A stretch of DNA of 64,000 nt. Origin: Pectobacterium sp. A5351. Lineage in GTDB: Bacteria; Pseudomonadota; Gammaproteobacteria; Enterobacterales; Enterobacteriaceae. Position 1 is the first letter of the stretch; each line of letters starts with the position of its first letter. Shown piece by piece: positions 16,919-26,809 of this stretch. The position numbers and the translations under genes are program-made. The stretch lies in the NCBI RefSeq assembly GCF_028335745.1, contig NZ_CP116477.1:62001-126000 (forward strand), read 5' to 3'. The notes beneath the pieces were generated by a model. The model had not been told where the DNA came from, searched no databases, and saw only the letters and a list, made by a program, of their open reading frames with translations.

Positions 16919-19222
16919 TTAGCCCCTTTCATCCGGCGATAAGCGACGGCGACTGAAGAATTTCAGGCCACGCCACAACAGCCAGGCAACAATAATGACG
17001 GTAAGGGTCGATATGATGGCCAGCCAGACGGGATGCTGCGCCAGAGCGTGCCAGATGCGTTCCCACCACGGCAGGTGGCCAATGTAATACATGTCCCCGA
17101 CGCGGAGATTATTGATGCCCGATTCGCGGATGATGGAAACGGAGCCGAACAGCGACGCTCTTTTTTCGCTGTCGATCAGCGCGTTATTGAGTAGCGTATA
17201 GCCCCGTGGGCTATCGGCCAGCAGCGCGACAACGCTACGCTGATCGTGATACGGAGACTGGAAGCCGATAATGGCCGACATCGCCCCGTTACTGCTGACG
17301 GTGGTTTTGCTGTCTGGCTTCGCATCAGATTCGGGCGACCCCGTATCCGGGACAGCGCTCTGGCGCGTCGGTTGCTTGATCCAGCTTTGCGTTTGCTCGA
17401 CCAGCAGGTTGATTTTGCTGTCATCGTGCAGCGCTGGCGGGATAGCGCCGATCATCAGAATATCGCTGTCCTGCTTGTCGATTTGCGTCCAGTCATCGCT
17501 GAGCTGTACCGCCAATGCCGGGTAGCCGGTTTGCGCCCCAATGTTACCAATGGCGTTCAGCATGGCGCTGACCTGAGCCGGCTGTGGCTGCTTGTTCACC
17601 AGTACCAGCGTTTGTGACAGGTCAGCCAATCGGCTGAACGGATAGCCAGCATTGGCAAAGGCGCGAAGATCGGGCATCGCCATAAAGTGGCGGTAGCCAG
17701 AGAAATTAATCGTCGAGTTGCTGTCGATAATGGCGTGATTCACGACTGGCGTATAAGTTTCACAGCGGTCGGCGGTGCCGCTGGAGAGCAGCGTGGTGTA
17801 GTTGAAGTCAAAGCGTAACTGGTTGGTGGTGCCCAGTTTCAATGCCGGAATGGATAGGCTCTTGTCGGAATCCCATAGCCCCTGTGTTAGCTGCAGGCGC
17901 ATTAATAGGGCATTCTGTTCGTGCTCCGGTGCCAGCGAGAAGGCCTGCACAAACTGGTTGTTCAGGTTGATGCTTAGACGCGAACCATCCTGAATCTGTG
18001 GCGCGGTGTAGCGGTATTTCAGGCGCATATCGATGCCCTGACTGCGGATCAGGAACAGGTCGGGCGGCAGGTTCATGGTCAGTGAAATCGGTCGGGGCAC
18101 GATGCCATCAGTTTGCAGTTGTTCGTTATATTGCTGAAGCTCGGCGAAGGTCATCGGGCGGTCGGTGCGAACCCAGTTTGGCGCATCATACGGCTGGCGT
18201 GGCGCAAGCTGTTCCACCTTATCGATAGTAACGCTTTGCCCACGGAACAGCGTGTTCCCCTGAGCGATACCTTGTACGGCGGTGAGCAGCTCATTGTCAT
18301 CACGTCCCTGAATCAGCAACAGCTTGATGTGCGGATCGCTGGGGTGGCTGATGATAGAGACCGTTGGCCCGTTCACGGCAGGCGTATCGCGCAGGAAATC
18401 TGGTCGCTTATCGTTTGTGGCAAACACAATGCCGTGGCGATCCGGCAACTGATTGAAGAGTGCAGGGAAGGACTGTCCGCGCCATTGTGCTTTGCTGCCA
18501 AACCAGGAAGCGAGCATCGCGGCGGCACGTTGTTGCACGAGATCCGGCTGGCCAGCAAAGACGATGGGCAGCGTCAGTGGGCGGGTATCACGACTGTCAA
18601 AAAACGGTGCAGGGAACGGCGACAGATCGTCTTTCAGCGTCAGCTTCTGGAATTGCAGGTTGAGCGTGCTGGCTTTACTGACATCCAGCCACAGGCTGGT
18701 ACTGGCCGGATTTTCACAGATGTTCTGATAATGACCGACGAACACCAGTTGCAGGCGGTTAAAGTCCGTGATGTAGCGCGGATCGATAGGAATACGGACG
18801 CGGTTGGATTTCCCCATCTGCTCTTTGCCAAGTGGCGTAACGCCCATTAGCTCATTGTTCAGATAAACTTTGATATGCGACTCGGTGGGGATTAGCGCCG
18901 GTGACGGGGTAAATTCGAGATCGAGAGAAGCCTGTGTGACCACCTCGTCGCTGCGAACGCCGAACTCAATTTGCCCGTTGGGGTCGACGCCGCGTAATGC
19001 AAAGGCACCTGGGGCTGGTGCAATCTGCGCAAAAGGCAGCATCACGTTGCGCACGGCGGCAGGGGTTGACGGCTGCGCCGGAGGACTCGCCGGCATCGCC
19101 GTCGCAAGCGGCTGGGTTGCGTCCCCCGTGGCCGGTGTTGGTGCATACGGCGCGGTGACAGCCTGAGATAATGAGCTGACGCCTAAAGCCAATGCGGTGA
19201 ACCAGATTATTTTTTTCGTCAT
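16919..19222 (-). CDS. bcsB: Cyclic-di-GMP-associated cellulose synthase subunit BcsB
   Basis: Periplasmic partner of BcsA, 767 residues, anchored by one C-terminal membrane helix (about 735-757, HPVWLAIISTLTVIIVAWLLW). A signal peptide (1-21) and a Pro/Ala-rich stretch precede the carbohydrate-binding and flavodoxin-like repeats (for example VRIPIDPRYITDFNRLQLVFVGHY). BcsB guides the polymer from the BcsA channel to BcsC and its tail helix is needed for synthase activity. It sits 74 bp after bcsA and 6 bp before bcsZ. A Gly/Ser/Lys-rich insert near residues 625-655 is probably a disordered loop. Confidence 0.95.
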   Translation of the reverse strand: MTKKIIWFTALALGVSSLSQAVTAPYAPTPATGDATQPLATAMPASPPAQPSTPAAVRNVMLPFAQIAPAPGAFALRGVDPNGQIEFGVRSDEVVTQASLDLEFTPSPALIPTESHIKVYLNNELMGVTPLGKEQMGKSNRVRIPIDPRYITDFNRLQLVFVGHYQNICENPASTSLWLDVSKASTLNLQFQKLTLKDDLSPFPAPFFDSRDTRPLTLPIVFAGQPDLVQQRAAAMLASWFGSKAQWRGQSFPALFNQLPDRHGIVFATNDKRPDFLRDTPAVNGPTVSIISHPSDPHIKLLLIQGRDDNELLTAVQGIAQGNTLFRGQSVTIDKVEQLAPRQPYDAPNWVRTDRPMTFAELQQYNEQLQTDGIVPRPISLTMNLPPDLFLIRSQGIDMRLKYRYTAPQIQDGSRLSINLNNQFVQAFSLAPEHEQNALLMRLQLTQGLWDSDKSLSIPALKLGTTNQLRFDFNYTTLLSSGTADRCETYTPVVNHAIIDSNSTINFSGYRHFMAMPDLRAFANAGYPFSRLADLSQTLVLVNKQPQPAQVSAMLNAIGNIGAQTGYPALAVQLSDDWTQIDKQDSDILMIGAIPPALHDDSKINLLVEQTQSWIKQPTRQSAVPDTGSPESDAKPDSKTTVSSNGAMSAIIGFQSPYHDQRSVVALLADSPRGYTLLNNALIDSEKRASLFGSVSIIRESGINNLRVGDMYYIGHLPWWERIWHALAQHPVWLAIISTLTVIIVAWLLWRGLKFFSRRRLSPDERG

Positions 19223-19296
19223 TGTGTCATCATCAATGTTAAGGGCCTTTCTCGTTGTCGTGAGAAAGACCGTTGATCACGGTCTGTGAATGGCAA

Positions 19297-21996
19297 TCAA
19301 GCCACTGTCTTTTTTTCAAACAGGTTCTCTTGTGTAAATCGCGTTTCATGGGCAAACGACGTCTTGCCCTGATGAATGGCTTTTTCTGGCAGCGCAGCGC
19401 CCGGTTGGTCTGGTTCGGTGCGTTTTCCTACATAGCGTGGGATGAATGACACAACCCAGACCACGATGTTGAGGAAGGACAGAATAATGTTGCGTATAAC
19501 GGGCGGCGCGTAATCCGCCAGACGCAGGTAGCCGCGAAAGCCGAGGGACAGTACATCAACCAGACTTTCGACCGGTTTATCCTGCGGAAAGCTGTCTTGC
19601 CAGAGTGCCCAGGTATCGGCGCGGGCAAAGGTACACTGAATGAAATCAATATGCTGGCAGATGGTCAGGTTAATCATGCGCAGGCCAATCTTGTTGTCGA
19701 ACGTGCGGGTGACGCTGAAAGGGAAGGCGTACTCCTGCTGGCCACGTTTGAGCAACAGCGAGACGTTATCCCCCACCTGAAGAATGCCTGATTCACGGGC
19801 TTCAACACCGACACCTCCATCGGAATAGTCGCGCAGGACGCAGGGGAAAAGATGGCCATCAGCGCGCAACAGCGCGGCGGGCATCGACATCTCTACACGA
19901 TGCGCCTGACGAACCTGTTTAGCCTCCACTGCAACTGCGACAGCTCCCCCTAAAATGGTCATGTTGTACGCGACCCAGAGCAGGCTGATGATCACCGTCA
20001 TGATCTCTTCGGGCGGCCCGTAAATCAGACGCCAGATGCCATATGCCACGCCAGCGATATTCAGCAGCACCAGTGCCAGATAAGGCCGCGTGATCACCCA
20101 GTCAACGTGCTGTTCTTCAACCAGCCCGCCTTTGGCCGTTACGTTGAATTTCCCTTTGTGCGGGTTAAACAGCGCAACGGTAGTCGGGCGGGCGATGTAC
20201 CACGCCAGCACAGTTTCATAGATCTCACTCCAGAACGAGTGGCGGTAGCGACCCTGAATGCGTGAGTTGGTCAGGCTGGAGTGCGCCATGTGCGGCAGCA
20301 CGTAGAGCGCGATGGCCAACGCCGGGGCGAAAATGATATAAGCGTGCAGCAGCAGAAATGCCAGCGGTGCTGTCAGAAAGATCAGCCGGGGAATACCGGA
20401 CAGAAAGTGCATCATGGCGTTGGCATAGCACAGCCGTTGCCCCAGTTTCAACCCTTTGCCAAACATCGGGTTATCCAACCGGAAGATTTGTACCATACCG
20501 CGCGCCCAGCGAATGCGTTGGCCGATGTGAGCGGAGAGGCTCTCGGTTGCCAGCCCCGCAGCTTGCGGAATGCGGATGTATGCTGAGCTGTATCCACGAC
20601 GATGCAGGCGCAGTGAGGTATGTGCATCCTCCGTGACCGTTTCGACTGCAATACCGCCAATCTCATCCAGCGGTTTACGCCGCAGAATGGCGCAGGAGCC
20701 GCAGAAGAATGTGGCATCCCACATGTCGTTACCGTCCTGTACCAGACCGTAGAACAGCGTGCCTTCATTGGGCGTACGCCGGAAGCGGCCCAAATTGCGT
20801 TCGAACGGGTCGGGTGAGAAGAAATGGTGCGGCGTTTGCAGCATCGCCAGCTTTTTGTCTTTGAAAAACCAACCCATGGTTAATTGCAGGAAAGAGCGGG
20901 TCGGGACGTGGTCGCAGTCGAAAATGGCGACGAATTCGCCTGTTGCCTGTTTCAGCGCATTGTTGATGTTCCCGGCTTTGGCATGTTCGTGTGTGACGCG
21001 AGCGATGTAATGGACGCCGACTTCTCTGGCGAAGTCTTTAAATTCGTCTCTCCCCCCATCATCCAGAATATAGATATTGAGCTTATCTTTCGGCCAATCG
21101 ATGCCCAGCGCGGCATACACCGTCGGTTTCACAACGCTTAGCGGCTCATTGTAGGTAGGGATCATCAGATCGACGGTCGGCCACGTTTTGCTGTCTTCCG
21201 GCAGTGAAACAGGGGGGCGGTTCAGCGGCCAGATCGTCTGAAAATAGCCCAGAACCAATACGACCCAGGCATAGGTTTCCGCCGCCAGCAGTACCATACC
21301 ACACGCCAGGCTGAGGGGGTCGTCCCAGTTCAGTGTTTCGGTGTAGCGCCACCATAAGTAACGGCAGGAGACGGTGAAAGAAAGGGCGATCATCATGAGC
21401 GTCGGCATGCGTCCCGGCATGTTACGCACGAGCATGGCGATGCTCCACAGCAGCGTCATGAAGATAAACTGCGATAACAAATCAAACGGCTGCGTGATGC
21501 ACAGTAGCCCCAGCGCCGCACACAACAGGCTCAGCACGACCGTGACTAGCCGTTGGACGCGATTCGCTCTGGCAGTTCCTGGCTTACTGTCTTCGCGATC
21601 GTCAGCATTGGTGTGGTTAAAGTGGGCGAACAGCGATTGTTGTACGTTCATGTAGCGCTGCCGCCAGCGCGGTAGCGTGGAGAAGACATTGCGGCGTGAT
21701 GTCGGCAACTGGCCGTTTTTGATGGTCAGCAGCCAAAGCCCCTGCGTCAGGTAGCGAAGCATATCAGCCGGACGCGGGCGTTGAGGCGAAATATGTGGGA
21801 ACCAGTAGGTTCGCTGCGCGCGAATCTGTTGCCACCCCTCAGACTCCAGCCGCAGGACGATCCAGCCAAGTATCGCAAACAGTGTGGTGAAAAAGGCGGC
21901 AAAGGCGGAAGCACCTTGCTGACGATAGCTGCGGTAGCGCTGCTGTATCATCTGTCTGGCCGGGGGGACAAGAAAGAAGCGCAGGATCCCGCTCAT
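19297..21996 (-). CDS. bcsA: Cellulose synthase catalytic subunit BcsA
   Basis: Inner-membrane GT2 glycosyltransferase of 899 residues that polymerises UDP-glucose into cellulose and extrudes it. The catalytic signature is complete: DDGG, DCDH, the TED of VETVTEDAHTSL, and QRIRW. Membrane helices flank the GT domain. A PilZ domain follows at about 690-800 with RQAHR (RxxxR) and DYSDGG (D/NxSxxG), which binds cyclic-di-GMP and opens the active-site gate. An N-terminal region of about 150 residues before the first core helix is typical of the enterobacterial type. The ATG overlaps the bcsQ stop as ATGA. Confidence 0.97.
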   Translation of the reverse strand: MSGILRFFLVPPARQMIQQRYRSYRQQGASAFAAFFTTLFAILGWIVLRLESEGWQQIRAQRTYWFPHISPQRPRPADMLRYLTQGLWLLTIKNGQLPTSRRNVFSTLPRWRQRYMNVQQSLFAHFNHTNADDREDSKPGTARANRVQRLVTVVLSLLCAALGLLCITQPFDLLSQFIFMTLLWSIAMLVRNMPGRMPTLMMIALSFTVSCRYLWWRYTETLNWDDPLSLACGMVLLAAETYAWVVLVLGYFQTIWPLNRPPVSLPEDSKTWPTVDLMIPTYNEPLSVVKPTVYAALGIDWPKDKLNIYILDDGGRDEFKDFAREVGVHYIARVTHEHAKAGNINNALKQATGEFVAIFDCDHVPTRSFLQLTMGWFFKDKKLAMLQTPHHFFSPDPFERNLGRFRRTPNEGTLFYGLVQDGNDMWDATFFCGSCAILRRKPLDEIGGIAVETVTEDAHTSLRLHRRGYSSAYIRIPQAAGLATESLSAHIGQRIRWARGMVQIFRLDNPMFGKGLKLGQRLCYANAMMHFLSGIPRLIFLTAPLAFLLLHAYIIFAPALAIALYVLPHMAHSSLTNSRIQGRYRHSFWSEIYETVLAWYIARPTTVALFNPHKGKFNVTAKGGLVEEQHVDWVITRPYLALVLLNIAGVAYGIWRLIYGPPEEIMTVIISLLWVAYNMTILGGAVAVAVEAKQVRQAHRVEMSMPAALLRADGHLFPCVLRDYSDGGVGVEARESGILQVGDNVSLLLKRGQQEYAFPFSVTRTFDNKIGLRMINLTICQHIDFIQCTFARADTWALWQDSFPQDKPVESLVDVLSLGFRGYLRLADYAPPVIRNIILSFLNIVVWVVSFIPRYVGKRTEPDQPGAALPEKAIHQGKTSFAHETRFTQENLFEKKTVA

Positions 21997-22730
21997 ACGC
22001 CGCTTTCCTTAACGTGAATCAGGCACCAGTTTGCCAGCGTCATGATCTCTTCCGCTGCTACGCTGTCTGGGCGGCATTCACCCAAAGGCTGTTTTAGCAT
22101 CAGTGATTCTGCCAGAGCTTCGTCGCGGTGTACCACCAGTGGCAACAGGTGTGAAAGCGTGTGCAGCCAAAGCTGGTGTAAATCCTGCTGGAGTGTGCTG
22201 AGCGTGGAAAATTGATTCACCAGAAAATGACACTGACGCGGTAATACCTGCTGATGTAAGCGTGAATGGCAGTTGGCATCTGCCACCGTCACCTGAAACA
22301 CGGTATTCGCGGTGGCTAACGCCTGCCGTGTGAGCGGGCTATTGTCTGCTGGCACATCGATCAGTATCCAGCGGTGGCGGCCTGCCGTGCTGATTTGTGC
22401 CAGATTTTTTTGCCAGATCGCGGGGTGCTGCTGGTAATGCTGTTGGAGCGTGGCGACTTCCTGCGTGTTCAGGCGACCAAACGGCAGAAAATCCAGTCCG
22501 GGCAGATATTGCATCGCGCCGGTTTGCCACGGCGCGCCGTCGGCTTCCGCCCGCGCCCAGCCGCGGCGCTGCTCAAACGGCATATTAAAGTGAATGCGCA
22601 GCAAATTGTCCGGCGAGAAATCAATCACCAGCGCGGATTCGCCTAGCCGCTGGAAGGCCCAGCCCAGTGCGGCCGCTATCGAGGTGGTGCCCACACCGCC
22701 GCGGATCCCCTGCAATGCAATCACGGGCAT
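21993..22730 (-). CDS. bcsQ: Cellulose biosynthesis protein BcsQ (ParA/MinD-like)
   Basis: Cytoplasmic ATPase of the SIMIBI class, 245 residues, which in enterobacteria belongs to the BcsRQ complex around the synthase. The P-loop GIRGGVGTTS at residues 8-17 is the BcsQ-type variant, with Arg where most ParA proteins have Lys. ALVIDFSPDNLLRIHFN (about 33-50) is the Walker A' region, and RWILIDVPAD holds Walker B. It overlaps bcsA by 4 bp and starts 2 bp after the bcsR stop. Confidence 0.93.
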   Translation of the reverse strand: MPVIALQGIRGGVGTTSIAAALGWAFQRLGESALVIDFSPDNLLRIHFNMPFEQRRGWARAEADGAPWQTGAMQYLPGLDFLPFGRLNTQEVATLQQHYQQHPAIWQKNLAQISTAGRHRWILIDVPADNSPLTRQALATANTVFQVTVADANCHSRLHQQVLPRQCHFLVNQFSTLSTLQQDLHQLWLHTLSHLLPLVVHRDEALAESLMLKQPLGECRPDSVAAEEIMTLANWCLIHVKESGV

Positions 22731-22732
22731 CG

Positions 22733-22942
22733 TCAGTCGCTCCCGGCCGATTCTTTTAATTCATCCAGCAGCGGCCAGCGAGCCATCATTTGGCTCAGTC
22801 GCGCCTGACGGGCGATGTCGATATAATTTATTTCAGGTAAAGAAAAGGCCTGACTGAGAACCCGTAGATCGTCATCGGCTCTTGCATTCTCGGTTAAATC
22901 GGCGCGTGCGCTGGCATTTCTACAAGTTGGTCCGTTATTCAT
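22733..22942 (-). CDS. bcsR: Small cellulose biosynthesis protein BcsR
   Basis: Small protein of 69 residues directly before bcsQ. The C-terminal half (DDDLRVLSQAFSLPEINYIDIARQARLSQMMARWPLLDEL is the relevant stretch, with key residues LSQAF, YIDIA and RWPLL) matches the BcsR/YhjR family, which partners BcsQ and BcsE in stabilising the synthase. I placed the start at the ATG complementary to 22940-22942, preceded by AGAGGCATGGG; an earlier in-frame ATG is possible and would add up to about 29 residues without family similarity. Confidence 0.8.
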   Translation of the reverse strand: MNNGPTCRNASARADLTENARADDDLRVLSQAFSLPEINYIDIARQARLSQMMARWPLLDELKESAGSD

Positions 22943-23282
22943 CCCATGCCTCTGAAATAGGCTATCCATTATCATTGAGAACGATAAAGGGAAACATCTG
23001 AATGGCAGATGTGATGCTGCTTTTGGCACCCATAACAGACAGTCTGGCAGGTAAAGGTTTACGCCTCTGCTGTCTTTAATGAGGAGTCAGGGATGCCAAT
23101 TCACTATAGCAATGAATTGATGATTATACTGTGAATAGGTAAAAATAATAGTAACGGGTAATTTATCAACCGATAGGAATAACTCATCGTGTACAGTTGT
23201 GATCCCTCAAGGGGATGCTAGAGTTTATTTTGACTGTATATTTAAGGTGAAATGCCGTCATTAACGGAAAAGAAACCAGTCT
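22943..23282. promoter_or_regulatory. Divergent bcsR/bcsE intergenic region
   Basis: A 340-bp A+T-rich gap separates bcsRQABZC from bcsEFG and must hold both promoters. I see no convincing sigma-70 pair or known operator. The bcsE ribosome site is GGAAAAG at about 23266-23272. Confidence 0.4.
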
Positions 23283-24887
23283 ATGAAGCAGAACTTTTCA
23301 TTAGGTATTTTTGACCTTTCGGATGAGCTGGCCACGCTCCAGCAGGCTGGCTTTTATTGGGTAAATATTGATAGAAGGGTTGATGCCGCATTATTTTGCC
23401 AGCAAGTCATACATGGCCAGAATAATGACGCGAGAGTGACGTTAATAGGCTGTGGGGAGCGATCCGATTCGCTGCTGACAGAGCTATTTTCCAATGAGAT
23501 AAATGATACCAAAACAAAACAGTTATCTTGCTATGTTTTGCCGGAAAATAAAGCCGCGTTGCTGAATTTAACCAATGAGTTAATGCGCGCATTACGCCCT
23601 AAAAATCGCCTTCTGGTGCTTTATGCACTGGCTAGCCTGTGGCGGGATATTTCGCCGGAAAGGCTTCAACGCTGGGTGAATGACACGGCGGCATGGCTAC
23701 ATCAGCGCCAGTGTACACTGGTGGTTATCGGCCATAGCAGCGGCGTCACCCGCCTGAGGAATATGCTGATTTCCCAACATCGCGGGCTCTACGGTTTAGC
23801 CAGCCTGCAATGGCAACAGGATCGCGCCCAGTATATGGTGTCATGGTGGGCAACGGAAAGAGGCGTACGGGCGAATAAGGTACAAATGCTGCAATCTGGC
23901 AATGACGGATGGCACATGCTGAAGGAAGAGGAGCCCGTTCTCACGCCGTCTCGGGATGACGATGGGCTGTTCCTGATGGAAAAGAGCGTGATGGAAGGCG
24001 CGCCTGCGCTGTCAGAAAACTGGCAACTGTTGGACGACAACGCCATGTTGGTACAAACCGGCATGCTGACCCATTCGGCGACCCTCGTTTTTGCGCTCAA
24101 TCAAACCAGCCAGGTGGAGATGCTCGTCAAACAGGTTCATAGCTTGCGTCGCCAACGCGGTGAATTGCTGAAGATTGTGGTGCGTGAAATGAAGCCTTGC
24201 CTGCGTGCCAGTGACGAACGTCTGCTATTGGCATGTGGCGCAAATAGTATCGTTTCACATTCCGAACCGCTATCCCGTTTTCTGACGAAGATTGAAAGCG
24301 TACAGGGGCAGCGCTTTACCAGGCATGTGCCTGTCGATGTCGAGGTCTTGCTAACCACCATGCGGCCGCTACAGATTAAAGGCTATCAGCCTCCTGAGAC
24401 CTTTCGGCAGTCTGTGCAGATGTTGATTGATAGCACGATCATGCCCGAAGGCAGCAAAGGCGTTCTGGTCGCATTGCGCCCTGTCCCAGGCGTGCGGGCC
24501 GCGCAGCTATTGACGCTGTGCTCGCTGCGGCGCTTTGGTGATGTCGTCACGATCGTGCAGGGGCGCCTGTTTTTGTTCCTGTCCAATTGCCGTTTGAATG
24601 AGTTGGATATCGCGTTGAAATCCATCTTCCGTCTGCCGGTGGATGAAGTGTTCAGTAATCGAATTGTCTGGTCGCAAGATTTACAGATTCTGGCGGAAAT
24701 CAAATCTTGGACGCAGGACGGTACGCGGGGTCAGGAACAGCAGATTAACGATTATGTTCAATTGCAGCCGACTGAATCTGCGCCACACGGCCAGACGCCT
24801 CGGCGTGAGCCTATTACGATTGATTTACTCAACCCTGATTTACGAGAACCTGACGTACTGGCTTGCGCACCGGGAGAACCCTCATGA
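23283..24887 (+). CDS. bcsE: Cyclic-di-GMP-binding cellulose regulator BcsE
   Basis: Cytoplasmic regulator of 534 residues. The C-terminal GIL domain contains ALRPVPGVRAAQLLTLCSL-like sequence and, at about residue 416, RRFGD, the RxGD motif that binds cyclic-di-GMP in E. coli BcsE. The N-terminal region resembles a degenerate RecA/STAND-like NTPase (RNRLLVLYALASLW). BcsE binds BcsF and BcsRQ at the membrane and is needed for maximal cellulose output. Its TGA overlaps the bcsF ATG. Confidence 0.92.
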   Translation: MKQNFSLGIFDLSDELATLQQAGFYWVNIDRRVDAALFCQQVIHGQNNDARVTLIGCGERSDSLLTELFSNEINDTKTKQLSCYVLPENKAALLNLTNELMRALRPKNRLLVLYALASLWRDISPERLQRWVNDTAAWLHQRQCTLVVIGHSSGVTRLRNMLISQHRGLYGLASLQWQQDRAQYMVSWWATERGVRANKVQMLQSGNDGWHMLKEEEPVLTPSRDDDGLFLMEKSVMEGAPALSENWQLLDDNAMLVQTGMLTHSATLVFALNQTSQVEMLVKQVHSLRRQRGELLKIVVREMKPCLRASDERLLLACGANSIVSHSEPLSRFLTKIESVQGQRFTRHVPVDVEVLLTTMRPLQIKGYQPPETFRQSVQMLIDSTIMPEGSKGVLVALRPVPGVRAAQLLTLCSLRRFGDVVTIVQGRLFLFLSNCRLNELDIALKSIFRLPVDEVFSNRIVWSQDLQILAEIKSWTQDGTRGQEQQINDYVQLQPTESAPHGQTPRREPITIDLLNPDLREPDVLACAPGEPS

Positions 24888-25102
24888 ACCTGATGGATAT
24901 CGTTCAACTGGGGTTATTGAGTGCGGTCATTTTCTTTACGCTTGGCTATTTGGCGCACCGTATGATTCCCAATTGGCTTCAGTACTGGAAAAACAGACTG
25001 CTGCCGCCGCGCTACCTGAAACCTGCGAGCGTTTGGATGCGCAGCCCTTCTTCAACAAAAACGGTCTCAACCAAGCCGACTTCAGCAAAGACTAAAAAAT
25101 AA
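24884..25102 (+). CDS. bcsF: Small membrane protein BcsF
   Basis: Membrane peptide of 72 residues with one helix (about 5-27, IVQLGLLSAVIFFTLGYLAHR) and a basic tail. It anchors BcsE to the membrane. The ATG at 24884, after GGGAGA, overlaps the bcsE stop as ATGA; a start seven codons earlier has no ribosome site. One base separates its stop from the bcsG ATG. Confidence 0.9.
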   Translation: MNLMDIVQLGLLSAVIFFTLGYLAHRMIPNWLQYWKNRLLPPRYLKPASVWMRSPSSTKTVSTKPTSAKTKK

Positions 25103-25103
25103 A

Positions 25104-26765
25104 ATGGACGAAAAAACACGTACTCAACAAAATGATACGCAAAAACAGCAGGACATATGGCGTTACTGGCGTGGGCTCGGTGCCTGGAATTTGTATTTTT
25201 TGCTGAAATTTGCCCTGCTATGGTTTGGCTACCTGAATTTTCATCCTCTGCTTAATCTGGTTTTTCTGGCGTTTCTGCTGTTCCCGATCCCCAACGTCAC
25301 GCTGCACCGCTGGCGGCATATTTTTGCTATCCCGCTCGGTATCGGGTTGTTTTACCACGATACCTGGTTGCCGGGCATCAACAGCATTCTCAGTCAGGGA
25401 ACACAGGTTGCTGGCTTTAGCGCGGCCTACTTGCTGGAGCTGTTAAACCGCTTCATTAACTGGCAGATGGTCGGCGCGGCGGTGGTCATTAGCGTGGCTT
25501 ACCTGTTTTTCGCGCAGTGGATTCGTATTACGGTGTTTACCGTGGCGGTGCTGGCGTGGCTAAACATCGTCAATCTGGCGGGGCCTGCGGTGTCGTTGAT
25601 GCCCGCAACATCGACGACGGCCGCCCCCTCGGCGGCAGCGTCTCCAACGGGAGGAGATGCCGCGTTGCCCGAAGCGACATTACCGCCAACGAACGCGAAT
25701 TTGACGGCTTACCTGAATCAGTTTTATTCGCGAGAAAAGGCGCGAACCACGGCGTTCCCTACCACGCTACCACAGGATGCCCAGCCTTTTGACCTGCTGA
25801 TTATCAATATCTGTTCGCTGTCGTGGTCGGATCTGGAAGTGGCGCAGTTAGAAAACCATCCGCTGTGGAAGAAATTCGACATCCTGTTCCGTCAGTTTAA
25901 TTCCGCCACGGCTTATAGTGGGCCTGCATCTATTCGCCTGCTGCGCGCAAGCTGTGGTCAACAGTCCCACACCGATTTGTACCAGCCAGTGAACCAGCAG
26001 TGCTACCTGTTCAGCAATTTGGTGAAGCTGGGTTTTGAAGAACAACTGATGCTCGATCACTCCGGCGTCTTTGGCAATTACCTGCGTGAGGTACGTGAAG
26101 AGGGCGACATTCAGATCCCAATGCTGTCGCAGGAGGGCATCAGCCATCAGATTACCTCGTTCGATGGCGAGCCGATTTATAACGATCTGGAGCTGTTAAA
26201 TCGCTGGCTGAACCAGCGGGATAACGCGACGACGGCGCGTAACGCGACCTTCTTTAACCTGATTCCGCTGCATGATGGCAATCGCTTTGTCAGCACCAAT
26301 CAGTCAGCGGACTATGCGCTACGCGCGAAGATGCTGTTTGACCAGTTGGATGCGTTTTTTGACGAGCTGCAAAAATCCGGTCGCAAGGTGATGGTGATTG
26401 TGGTACCGGAACACGGTGCGGCGCTGGCCGGGGATAAGATGCAAATGTCCGGGCTACGCGATATTCCCAGTCCGAGTATCACGCATATTCCCGTCGGTGT
26501 GAAACTGTTTGGTCAACAGGCACCGCATCAGGGCGACGCGCTGGAGATTACATCGCCGAGCAGCTATCTGGCGATTTCGGAACTGGTGGCGAGAATGGTG
26601 GACGGCAAAGTGTTCACCGCCCCTTCCGTGGACTGGCAAACGCTGACGAGCGCGCTGCCACAAACGGAAGCGGTCTCGGAAAATGAGAACGCTATCGTGA
26701 TGCAATATCAGGGAAAACCTTATATTCGTCTGAATGGCGGAGACTGGGTGCCGTACCCGCAATAG
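25104..26765 (+). CDS. bcsG: Cellulose phosphoethanolamine transferase BcsG
   Basis: Inner-membrane enzyme of 553 residues that transfers phosphoethanolamine from lipid to cellulose. About five N-terminal membrane helices (to residue about 170) are followed by a Pro/Ala-rich linker and a periplasmic alkaline-phosphatase-like domain. LIINICSLSWSD has the conserved Cys (about 237) and YSGPASIRLLRASCGQ the nucleophilic Ser (about 272), six residues before the E. coli positions in both cases. VVPEHGAALAGDK holds a zinc-site His. So this strain is predicted to make phosphoethanolamine cellulose. Confidence 0.94.
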   Translation: MDEKTRTQQNDTQKQQDIWRYWRGLGAWNLYFLLKFALLWFGYLNFHPLLNLVFLAFLLFPIPNVTLHRWRHIFAIPLGIGLFYHDTWLPGINSILSQGTQVAGFSAAYLLELLNRFINWQMVGAAVVISVAYLFFAQWIRITVFTVAVLAWLNIVNLAGPAVSLMPATSTTAAPSAAASPTGGDAALPEATLPPTNANLTAYLNQFYSREKARTTAFPTTLPQDAQPFDLLIINICSLSWSDLEVAQLENHPLWKKFDILFRQFNSATAYSGPASIRLLRASCGQQSHTDLYQPVNQQCYLFSNLVKLGFEEQLMLDHSGVFGNYLREVREEGDIQIPMLSQEGISHQITSFDGEPIYNDLELLNRWLNQRDNATTARNATFFNLIPLHDGNRFVSTNQSADYALRAKMLFDQLDAFFDELQKSGRKVMVIVVPEHGAALAGDKMQMSGLRDIPSPSITHIPVGVKLFGQQAPHQGDALEITSPSSYLAISELVARMVDGKVFTAPSVDWQTLTSALPQTEAVSENENAIVMQYQGKPYIRLNGGDWVPYPQ

Positions 26766-26782
26766 CCTCATCTTGTGATGCG

Positions 26783-26809
26783 ATCGGGCAGGCGAAAAGC
26801 TTGCCCGAT
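26783..26809 (+). terminator. Hairpin after bcsG
   Basis: An 11-bp stem (ATCGGGCAGGC with GCTTGCCCGAT, one G-U pair) with a GAAAA loop begins 17 bp past the bcsG stop. No T run follows. The remaining gap to 27107 holds nothing else I recognise apart from a ribosome site GGAG at 27097-27100. Confidence 0.45.
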
